A stretch of 64,000 nucleotides of DNA from Haematococcus lacustris (Eukaryota > Chlorophyta > Chlorophyceae > Chlamydomonadales > Haematococcaceae), in assembly GCA_030144725.1 (NCBI GenBank), contig JASKMD010000030.1, positions 2,232,045-2,296,044 of the forward strand, given 5' to 3'. The position numbers were made by a program, and so were the translations under genes. The notes below the pieces were generated by a model. It was not told where the DNA came from, made no database searches, and saw only the letters and a list, made by a program, of their open reading frames with translations. Below are positions 34,061 through 43,899 of the stretch, piece after piece; the stretch's first letter is position 1; each line of letters opens with the position of its first letter.

Positions 34061-37000
34061 TCACATGGCCATGTCAACCATGGGCTCATCTGTGCATAGC
34101 CAATCATGGATGGACGCCATGTCGCACTGACCCCCCTCCTGAGGTCTGGGGGCTGTGGGGCTAGCAGCAACGGGCACCACCCCCTCAGCCGCCCTAGGGC
34201 TAGCCAGGGCCCACAGGGGCAGGAACCCAGAGCCCTTGCCTCCTGGCCGCTGCCCTCGGCCCCCCGCCTTCTGCCACGCGGTGAAGGGCGTGCCCGCCGC
34301 ATCCCATGCCTTGGGCAGGTGGCAGCTGAGCGTGTTCGCGTCCGCCAGTTGAGGGTCGAATGGGCTGAAAGGCAGCAGGCGGGGTAGGGAAGGGGTGTGG
34401 GAGGAGTTGGCTTGGGCCGCTGTGGTGACCTCCGGCTGCTGCTGCTGGTCTCCGCTGGCCTGCAGGCCCTGATGTGGCGTGTCGGCAGGAGGGCGGCCGG
34501 GCAGGTGGGACAGGGTGGGCTGCTCCTGCTCCACACGGGTCATAGAGGGGCCGCGGGTGCGACACCCACCCCCTGTGTGGTCGGGGGCGCACAGGGGTGT
34601 GGCGGCAGGCAGAGCCACTGGCTGCGGACTGGCCCACATGCTGTCCATGGAGGCCGGGCAGCCCAGACGAGGTGTGCCCTGCTCCACTGGCACCAGCTCC
34701 TGCGCCCCCTCAGGGCCATCGGGCAGGTCAGCTTCCTGCCCCCCCCACAGCTCATCACCCTCTAGCTGTTGAGGGGGAGGCTGGTCCACAGAGGCACTGC
34801 TGCTCACGGCAGGACGGGGGCGCTGGCTGGTGGACGGCAGGCACAGCAGTGGCATGGGCTTGGGCTGCGTGGACGCGGCTGCCAAGGCTGCCATGTCTGG
34901 GGTGGGGTGGGGCGGGGCTTCAGTGCCTACTGCTGTTGCGGATAGGGACATGCCTGGGACAGTGGTTGAGCTGTGGGGCAGGGGGCCGGCACCAGCGCCA
35001 GCCTGGCTGCTGGAGAGGCTGGGAGCTGCCCCGCTGCCCTCCCCTCCCTGCTGGTGGCCCAGCGCTTCCAGGGCAGCAGCTAACTCGCGCGCACGCTTGA
35101 GGGCAGCAGCAGAGGCCTGCCACTCCGCCTCCAACTGCTGCTGCAGCAGCTCCCTCAGCCGCCCCTGCTGCCCAGCCAGCCCCATAGCTTCCTCTTCAGG
35201 TGCGGCTATGGCAGCGGGGGAGGGAGGGGCGTCTGGTTTAACGGGGGGCAGGCTGCTGCCCATTACCAGAACACCTGGTGCTGCTGATGTAGTGGCCACT
35301 GCTGCCTCGTGTGCCTTCTTGCCATGTGTGGGTATCGACAGCAGCAGACTAGCGGGGAGGGTGGGCAGGATGGTAGCGGTGGTCGTGATGCAGGTGGGGG
35401 GGGACGAAGGCCGCGAAGCAGGACAGTGCGGCAAAGCTTTAACCCTCGACCCTGCGGCCTTTGCCATACCACCATCCACTGCGTCCATGTCCGGTTTGAG
35501 TTGCTGCAGCAAGATGGCGGTGTTCGGCATTGCAGCCAAGCCTTCCTCTCCCACACTGGCCCCAGGAAGAGCCGGCAGTGCAGCAGGCGGGGAGGGCAGG
35601 CGGGGTGGGGTATTGCGTGGGGCTGGTGGCAAGCTGCACATAGCTTCAGCACTGTGCTGCAAGTTGATCAGGCCATGTGGCCTGGCTCCTGCTTCTGCTG
35701 CCTCACACTCCTGGGCCAGTGGAGCTGACTGGGTCTGCGCCAAGGGCGGCACAGGCGCGGCAGCAGATGGCGGCAGGGTGAGGCCCAGGGAGGTGGTGGC
35801 AGCTGGCAGCCCCCACAGCTGCGAGAGGTCTAGAGGCTGGGTGGGCCAGCCGCAGTTGGGCAACTGTCTAGAGAGCGACACATCAACAGCAGCAATGCCC
35901 GCGTCAGGCTGTGGCCAGGGTGGTAGGAGGTCGGCCAGGTTTACCACCTGCTGGGGCTGTGGCCGCTCCTCAGCTTCTGCCTTGCCAGGGAGCGTTGGCC
36001 AGCTGAGGGCGGCGGAGTGCAGCTGTGGGCCAGGCGGCAGGCCAGGCAGCTGACTGCTGCTGCTGCTGCGCTGCACGCTGGAGGCTCTGTGGGAGCGCTG
36101 AGCAGGGTTGCTGGGCTCGGGCCCCCTGCCCTCTGACAGCCTGCGGGCTCGGCCCTGGTGCTTGGTGGGCCCTCTTGCCTGGCCCTGACAGGGCGGCATC
36201 CAAGTCAGGGGCGGAGGTGGCGGAGGTGGCAGGCTGTCAGCCTCTTCCAGGGGCCCTGAGTCCAAGCCGCGCTTCAGGTTCAGGGCGAGGTGGGGGAAGC
36301 CGGATACGCAAGACGCATCCCTCAGCTCCCTCTTGACCAGCTGCGCCATCGGCTGCACCCTACGGCTGTTGTTGAGACCGTTGACGGCTGGGGCGGCACC
36401 CGCACCGCTTGAGCTGCTCGGCTCAAACTGCTGCCCGGGACAGTCGGTGTCACCGTCGGCGGACAATGGCTCGGGCTCGAAATCACCGAACTGGAAGGAG
36501 GGGGCTCCAGGAACCAGACGCTGCCGCTGAGCCTTCTTCCAGCAGTGCCTGCAGGTGCCCCAGCGGGTGAGCTGCTGCCTTAACAGACAGCGCGACCAGT
36601 GTATGACATGCTGACCTTAGCCCTGTGCCTCGTGCTCCTGCTCATGATCACGCTGTCATGAAAGGTCATCACCTTTGCCGGCTGTTTTTTGTACAGGTTC
36701 CGACAATTCAGATTTCAGATAACGCATCTCCTAGTAGTAGGGGAACTTTACGCTGTCTATCTCAATGGCTGAAAAATGTTACTATGAAATCTCAAATATT
36801 GTTTAATATATTGACATATTGATGAAGAAAGACTAAATGCGATATACAGCATGGACTGTAAGTTGGCAGAACTGGTGTGATGCGGAGCATGGTGGCCAAG
36901 GTGACGGTGATGTTGGTTTGGAGCACGATGGCAGTGGCAGAGGAGGTAGCAGCACGCACCGCCTCAAGGCCGTTAGCTCGGGGCCAATGGCGTAGTTGGG

Positions 37001-37400
37001 ATCCAGGTGCAGCTGCTCCAAGGCGTGCTGGATGGCGTCAAGATACTCCTGGGCACAGCAGTGCAGCTACCTGGGTGACCATGCTGCCTACCTCTGGATG
37101 CCAGCTCCCAGCCCCCCGTGGGCCCAGCCTGACCAACGTCTTCTCCCAGCTCACCCTTTGAGCCAGGATAACTAGCAGAGCTGTCTGGTAGGCACCTGGC
37201 CCCAAGCACCTGTTGAAGAGTTGCGTCCTTGTCTGGATGTGTAAGGATGAACGCACGCAACTGTTGCAGTGATGCCAGCTTCCTGCGCATGTGCACATCA
37301 GCATCAGGGGCGGGCACTGATCAGACTCATCAGTGAGGCTGCTCAATGTCCTCCATGAGGACTGAGTCGCGCATGGTCGTGGGATTTGCCCAACTGATGG
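34061..37400 (-). CDS. Large Ala/Pro/Gln-rich protein, unknown family
   Basis: The last exon is a frame of more than 800 codons, complement(34061..about 36,590), ending DEPMVDMAM. Near its start is a Cys/Trp-rich, basic stretch, WGTCRHCWKKAQRQR. It continues as FQFGDFEPEP and long low-complexity Pro/Ser/Ala regions with one predicted helix (LRELLQQQLEAEWQASAAAL). Upstream minus-strand exons at about 36,990-37,055 (YLDAIQHALEQLHLDPNYAI) and 37,210-37,310 (RRKLASLQQLRAFILTHPDK) may be the N-terminus, with MRDSVLMEDIEQP near 37,370 as a start. Composition resembles the GATA protein at 55 kb, suggesting a regulatory nuclear protein, but no DNA-binding domain was identified. Confidence 0.55.
36685..36770 (+). 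repeat. Solo family-D tail end
   Basis: GCCGGCTGTTTT, GGTTCCGACAATTCAGATTT and AGATAACGCATCTCCTAGTAG match the end of the family-D elements at 44.8 and 58.05 kb. Nothing coding is attached. It lies in the presumed intron between the large protein's exons. Confidence 0.7.
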
Positions 37401-37599
37401 GGATGCCACTCAGTGCAAGCTATCTCTGTAAAGCTGCAAGATAACATAGATCTGGAAGGGAAGGGCTGCTGCAACAACCCCTCTCCTCCTATAGCCGCCA
37501 ACAGGCTAGAACGGGACACCAACACAGCGTTACACTTGTGAAAGTCAGCTGTGAAAGCCTGATTTTTCCTTTGCGTGGTACTTGTTGCCCTCTAGGCCG

Positions 37600-37740
37600 G
37601 TGAGGGAGGTGCTGAAGCTATGGCTGGAAGCAAGGCCTGGGGGAAGGATGGGAAAAGCAAGGTCGCTGCAGCTGTGCTGCTGGCCTGGAATCAAGGTGCT
37701 GCCCAAACAGCAAGGTGTAATGACGGGTGAGCAACTGTCC
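37600..37740 (+). pseudogene. Fanzor C-terminal relic
   Basis: The frame gives ARSLQLCCWPGIKVLPKQQG, resembling [20 protein letters not shown] of the short elements at the same spacing. No DRD motif or tail was found. The rest of 37,400-38,020 shows nothing recognisable. Confidence 0.45.
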
Positions 37741-38024
37741 AGTGTAGCTGTGAGGCAGCCATGGATTCGACGGCCACAGGCTGGCAGGTCATCATAGTAC
37801 AATGCCAAGGTTTTGTTAGGGAGCTCACAAACCAGTTAGCCATCATAGCCTTCAAACCAGGCACCTGCTTTGATCAGACTCTGTAGTACAGATGAGAATG
37901 ACATGCAACACCAGTACAGCAAAAGTGCAGGACAGCGCACTGCTGCAGTGGCTGTGACACAGTCTGGCTGCTAGGCTGCAATGCTGAAAGTTATAGCCTG
38001 GCTGCATCAGCACTTGTGTATTCT

Positions 38025-38712
38025 CACACAACCGTGTATTTTTCACGTCGCACTGCGCATCGCGTGATGGCTAGGAAGAAGCACAAGCCGCAAGCCCCCA
38101 CAGGCCCCACGCAGCAGCCAGGCAGCCACACAGCCAGCAGCCTCAGAGCCAGGGCCCAGCACTCCCCCTCCAGCCAAGCGCAGCAAGCCGGCAGCTGAGC
38201 CCACCAAGGGCAAGGGCAAGGCTGCCACGGCCAAGCCAGCACCACAGCCAGGCAGGTGGCTGGACAGGGACTGCAATGCAGCATTGAACATGCAGCGCAT
38301 TGGAGAGAGCAGGTGGCGCCCGCTGGAGCTGTGCTACTGGCCAGACCAGGGAGCTCTGCCAGCCAAGGGCAAGGAGTACCCTGGCCTGGGCTACAAGCGG
38401 CTGCGAGACAAGCCCCCCAAGGCCCAGGAGCAGCAGCAGCAGCCTGCTGAGGCACAGTAATGTGTCTCCCTTTGTTGAGCTGTCATCAGCTTACAATTAG
38501 TGCATGTTTTGTCATGCCAACTCTACACGTTGCTCTAACGGGTCAGGCAATAGTGTAGGTGGTAGGCGGCTCATGTGCCATGTGCACTGGGTTTACTCCA
38601 CACAGCCCAATAACACTGTTTGAGTCGGATCTAGTTAGTGGCTGCTAGTGGCTGATAGTGGCTGCTAGTAGGTACTTCTGATCCGGCTCAAATGGAGGCC
38701 CTAGTGAGGGAC
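38025..38712 (+). mobile_element. Short Fanzor-derived element, family B, most complete copy
   Basis: Begins near CACACAACCGTGTATTTTTC (also at 5,443, inverted). A first short frame starts MARKKHKPQAPTGPTQQPGS, and a second, overlapping frame carries the AKRSKPAAEPTKGKGKAATA linker, [40 protein letters not shown] and a Gln-rich end, with its stop at 38458-38460. The tail continues to CCCTAGTGAGGGAC near 38,711. The two frames overlap without an obvious intron, so translation as one protein would need splicing or a frameshift. Confidence 0.85.
38461..38570 (+). ncRNA. Candidate Fanzor guide-RNA scaffold, family B
   Basis: Hairpin 1 at 38478-38491 and hairpin 2 at 38502-38517 are identical to the 21-kb copy. 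In hairpin 3 the left strand is CTC instead of CCC, which still pairs with GGG through a G-U wobble. It is followed by GGTCAGGCAATAGTGTAGG. Confidence 0.55.
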
Positions 38713-39958
38713 AAGAGGGCTGCTAGGCTGCAATCGAGACCTGGGACCTAGACATGGACAAGCAGAACGTTGTGTTAATGATCCCAGCAGGGTCGTGGGT
38801 ACCCATGTGACTGACCTGTATGGCCACCTTTGACAGCCCACGTTCACACAAGCGTTCTTGAGCATAGCTGCGGAGACATTGAGTCGAACGGCGGCGGCAT
38901 CTCGCGGAAGGTGCCAGACCTGCGTCAGCGGCGACCGGGCCGGAGAGGGGCGCACTGCTAACCCGGCTGGCGCAAGCGACTATGTGGAACAGGGGTCAGC
39001 GGGTGCAGCACGCTCAGAGGACTACAATGCTGATATGGGCAGCCAATGGCGAACTCGTTCAACCTCGTTATCACCTTTCGCAGCTCCGCTATCCCCAGGC
39101 GCGGGCCATTAACTCCGTTGCCTGCGTCCATACGGTTTGCTATGCGTAGGACGCGGTCAGGCGACCTGTATCCCGGCAAAATTGAGACGACCCACGAACA
39201 AGTCGCCACAGCTGTGCCTATGCTTAAGTGGGTAAAGGCGTAGCAAATGAGCAGTGAACGGCATGTCCAACTTGCACAGCTTTCAAAACTGGCATTGCTT
39301 TGAAAAATCGACATTCAGCAAAAAAACCATATGCCAGGGCTCTTCTGCACTGAGATATGGAGCAACTGCCACTCGTTCTTGATTATGATGTGTGCGCTTT
39401 GGTGTTCATGGCATTGCACCAGGCATGCATACAGCATGTCTCATCCCTCTTCTACCTGTGGTATCTGGTACCTCCAAATGATAAGGACAGCACCCCTAGT
39501 AGTGCGACGGCTATAACACACACACACACGGCGCCAATCATCATGACAGTTGATTCGGGACATAGAACGCCCAGTCGGCTACCCTTTGGACACCTCACAA
39601 CCGCGCATCAGTCAATACGCCGTACTCAGCGAAGCCTCAAAAAACGGTATTCAATGTCTCCGTCCATGCGGGGCATCCAGCCATCGCTGCGACCTTCTAG
39701 CTTGATCTAAATCAAATAAGGATGCGAGATGGCAGCAGCAGTCGCGTGTAAAATCGGTTACGGCAGTGTGGCACGGAGGCAGTTGGCAGGTGTCTGGCTA
39801 CAAGGGGAGTTGTTATTGTTGTTGGTTTTGTGCACTGCAATAATGTATTTGAATCGCAAGGTCGGCGAAGACGACAAACAAACAAACAAAACCGCAAATG
39901 CAAACAAACAAAACCGATAATTCCTAGTATTTGTGATGGCTTGACGATGTTGTTTTCT

Positions 39959-42900
39959 ATGGCTAAGAAAAAAAGACGAACCGTGCCTAGGCCAGTGCCG
40001 GAGGACCCGGACAGTGACATTGAGGACCGCGACGAGGCACTACAGCCGGATCTCACCGAGGCGCAGCAAAATAGAAAGGTTTCCGGAGAGGCCCGCGCTG
40101 CCCGCGATAGGGATAACACATACCACGGCAGGAAGTGTAAGATAGCCCACCTCATCGACCACCTCCCGCAAGAGCTTTGGGATGCCTTCCTGGCCGACGC
40201 TGTGCGGCCACGAGCGGAGGCCATCAGCGAGCGTGGGGTGCTCGCCAGCCTGCTGTTGGGCTTACTCGTGCGCGGCTTGTTTACCATTCGCGTAGCCGAC
40301 CCGCTGGGCCTGCACGACCAGCCCGTGTACACAGACATCCCAGTCTCCCAGGCAGCCATCCCGGACCTGAGCTGCAGGAACCTGTACCTGCAGCTGTGCC
40401 GCGGCCCGCCCGGAAACGGCGCGAACACTCAGCCAAACGCGGCAGTGGCTGCCGTGCTGGCAGAGCACCCTGACCTTCGCGCCCGCCTCGCAGCAATCCC
40501 CCGCCACCTGTCTGACACCAACATGGTGGACCACGTCGGCAAGCAGCTGGAGACAGCTTTCAGCAACATGCTAACGCTGCTCTTCGCTGGCAGGCTCAAG
40601 AAGTCTGTGTCCCTGGCTGGGGGGGCTGGCGGTGAGGCACCTCCACGCGGTGGCCCTGGTAACAATCCGCGTTGACTTCGGTCGCACGGATTGGCTAAGC
40701 TACCTCACCACCGCACCCAGCGGTATATAAATTGGGATGCAACGGGACAGCCTTCCCAGGCTTGAACGGGCACCGCTTTGTCCAGCGGAATACCTATGAG
40801 GTCCAGGTGCCGCACACGACCGTTGCGGGTCATCGAGCTGTTGTGGAGTTGCTGGCGTCGTCAAGGAGGGAGCAGAACTACCTCAACGAGGGACGTTGGC
40901 TGACAGCTGAAGTTTGGACTTTTGGAGCCTGAACTTCAGCTTTTAGTGCGACACCCGACGGACAAGGCGGGAACTGCTCTCGTCAACGAGGAGAAGAGAT
41001 AGGTCCAGTTGCCGAGTGCATTGTTCTTTGCTCCTCTCATGCCTCTTTGTTTGCCTTGGCTGCTAGGGCAGCTTGGTGGGGACATGTCCAGCCTGTGTCC
41101 AACATTTGGAGGTGGGAGCAGGCCGCGCCACAGGCGGAAGCTCCTCCCTTAATGCACGCCGGTTTATACCGGAGTAGTCTTCTTCTTCTTCTTCCCTGGC
41201 TGGGGCAAAGGTCCTGCTGGGCACTGAGGAACACCGGCGCAGATTTGGATTCTGGGGGGTGGGTGGTGGGCACCTGCCAGCCTGGTCAAAGCGGGCGTGC
41301 ACCTATGTGCGCCGCATGGTGTGCGGCCTGGACGTCAGCTGGCTGCTGGAGCAGGGTGGGGTGGTGCCAACTCCAGCCATGCAGGCTGAGGTGGCTTTGC
41401 AACGGGGCCTGCTGGGGCTTGAGGAGGGGGAGAGGGTGGATGACGACTGGGTGGAGGATCCAGTCAACCGGGGCCGGCTGCTGCGCCATGCGGTGCACAC
41501 TACCAGAGAGATGGAGGCAGCCATGGCAGCCTGGCAGCTGGATATGGTGCCTTGGCAGCAGGCTGAGCTCACCAACCCAGGGCTGCTGCCAAGGCCCCCC
41601 CGCCCCCCCACACCCTATGCCCTCACCCCCACCAGCAACTGCCAGGCTCGGCACATCTTCATCGACACCAGGGGCCTATACGGCATGATGCATGACGCCG
41701 GCATGCTGGGGGTGCTGACGGAGGCAGGGGTCACCTCCTTGAAGAAGTTCAGGAACGGTGCCCTACCTGACCCAGCGGTGCCGGGCAACTTCATTGCAGG
41801 GCCCAAAGACAGCCACGTGAGTGCTCCTTGCAGTCAGGTGCTAGCCAGTCCTCTGGTGCTCCGTCAGCTGCCATGTGTGCTGTCACTTGTGAGCCTGCAG
41901 TCAGCTGCCTTGTGCCTGCCTTGTGAGCCCACACAAGCTAATGAAGTGCCTTGGTATGTGCATATGGTGGCTGCAGGTGGCCAACCGATGGGATGCATTG
42001 CTGCCTGACCCTCGCCGCCAGAAGCTCGCTAGCCCCAAGCACAACTTCGCGCAAATCGTGCACACCGATGGAGTCGCCATCAGCGTGATGTTCCTGCGCC
42101 CCAAGCCTGCAGCTCCACCCGCAGAGCTGCCGCGGATGGGCAGGGGCTTGGACGCAGTCAACCCACTGGCCCATCTTCACGCGGAGTGGCTTGGCGTTGA
42201 CCCTGGCAAAACCAACATGGCCACTGTAGCGCACGAGGAGCGCAGCGCTGCCGGCACAGTGGTATCCGTGCGGCACTGGAAGCTTACAGCCGGTCAGTAC
42301 TACCGGGACAGCGGCATTACGCGGCAGGCCCAGGCGACCAAGACGTGGCTGACCAAGGTGAAGCCGCAGCTCACAGCCCTGTCGCGGGTCAGCAGCAAGC
42401 CCAGCTCGCTGGCCTCGTACCGGCGGTTCGCCGACACCGTCCTGGAGACGTACGACGCCATGTGGGCCGAGGTCTCAAAGAAGCGCTGGGCCAACGCCAA
42501 GTTCAGGCTGTACTGTGGCAGGCGGCGCGTGGTGGCTTCGTTCTGGGCCAAGGTAAGGCCCAGTAGCAGCTAGCCACGAGCTAGGCAGCAGCCAACCACA
42601 GTCAGCTCACCTGGCCAGCTGCTGTTGCTCCTGTTGCTGCCTCTGTTGCTGCTGATATACCCGACCTTACACATGTGTGCCACTGTGTGCTGTACCATGT
42701 GTGGATGCAGGTCAAGAAGCAGGCACAGAAGCTGTGGCCGGACCGCACCCTGGCCCTGGCCTATGGGGCAGCTAGCTTCAGCGGCAGCGGCAGCATTGGC
42801 TGCAGGGGTGTCCCAGTCAGCCAGATGAGGAAAGAGGCAGTGCAGCAATTCGGGGCAGGGCGTGTGGTGCTGGTGGCCGAGTTCCGCACGCCGGGTCCGC

Positions 42901-43481
42901 ACGCCGGGTCAGCTCAGCCTACAGCCACCCCATTGAGGCCTTGCCTGGGCAGCCGCCTGAGTCCTTCAGGTGAGAGGGTCAGTGGGGGAGGGCCAGGGTA
43001 GTGCTGGGAGGTGGTGGAGTGAAGGCGGCTTGGTAGGGTCAAGATTGGGAAGGTAAGGGAAAATCTTACAAATGTGCATTGCCCCATGTGTCCATGCAGG
43101 TGGCTGCGGCCAGTGTACAGCGAGGCGAAGCGTTCCCAAGTCAGGGGCTTGATGAGCTCAACAAGCTACAACATCAGGTAAGCAATGACCAGACAATGCA
43201 CATGTACATGGCTGCAACATATCCCACATGAGGTGACACATGACATGGCACATGACTTGACTCAATGCATTTCCCACACCATGTGCAGGTTCTACGACCG
43301 GGACGTGTCAGCCGCGCTGAACATCCGCCGCTGTGCAGTCGGCCCAGGCCCACGCCCCACCGAGCTGTGCTACTGGGATGGCCGCCCAGCCATGCCAAAG
43401 CCAGGCCGGCCAGGCCAGGAGTGGGTGTACTTGCGTGACAAGGCCCTGCTGCGTAAGTGGCGGCGCAGGTGGCGGCGATAG
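39959..43481 (+). pseudogene. Fanzor (TnpB-like RNA-guided nuclease), long form, copy 1, frameshifted
   Basis: Exon 1 starts at 39959 (MAKKKRRTVPRPVPED) and runs to about 40,656. A possible second exon lies at about 40,759-40,917, another ends at 41816, then 41977-42552, 42711-42969, 43100-43177 and 43289-43481. N-terminal blocks include EAQQNRKVSGEA and VLASLLLGLLVRG. The RuvC-like nuclease core is split: WLGVDPGKTNMATVA (Asp at 42199-42201), VVLVAEFRT (Glu at 42879-42881) and YDRDVSAALNIRR (43,293 on). Next to the Glu a 13-bp tandem duplication (42885-42910), net +11 nt relative to copy 2, breaks the frame so that the third motif is lost. Everything downstream is otherwise open to the stop. 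Fanzors are thought to use a 3'-derived guide RNA to cut DNA. Confidence 0.85.
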
Positions 43482-43600
43482 CCAGCTACAGCAAGACAAT
43501 CCAAGAAAACAAGATACCAAACCCCTCACGAAGGGGATGTGTGTGAGTAAGAGCTATAGAGTAGGGTAGAGCTCTTGCTAGTAGTAGCCTGGAGGCACAC
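43482..43600 (+). ncRNA. Candidate 3' RNA region of the long Fanzor
   Basis: A hairpin CCCCT-CACGA-AGGGG is followed by ATGTGTGTG and a TAGGGTAGAGCTCT motif. The deleted copy at 61.87 kb keeps the same stem with another loop (CCCCT-CACAC-AGGGG) and the same downstream words. This suggests the 3' end is an element terminus and/or guide RNA. Confidence 0.45.
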
Positions 43601-43899
43601 ACACCAGAAGGCTGAGCTGAAGTGGGCATTAGGCACACTGTCAGTAGCCTTTACAACAGCGATCTCGCAGCCTGTGTTTGATTACAACTCATGCTTTATT
43701 TTGGTGTTGCATGAGGGCTGTAGGGATTAAAACTTGGAATAGGTGGTGCCAGTGTCTGTGTTCGGTGTGTTCAGGTGTGTTTAGGACTGACATGGCGGTG
43801 TTAAGGACGATGCCCCACAGGTTTTCACCTTGGCTCATCTGCTAGCACGCTAAGAGCCGGAAGGGTGCGAGGAAGTGACGAGTGAGCTGAGACGAGTGT

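Noticed and set aside
34106..36053. Long plus-strand frames opposite the large low-complexity protein
   Set aside because: GC-rich antisense shadows of the minus-strand frame of more than 800 codons; no better motifs.
28999..37400. Single gene covering both minus-strand low-complexity and coiled-coil exons
   Set aside because: The 34,061 exon ends with its own stop and the downstream heptad exons begin a different composition, so two genes are more likely.
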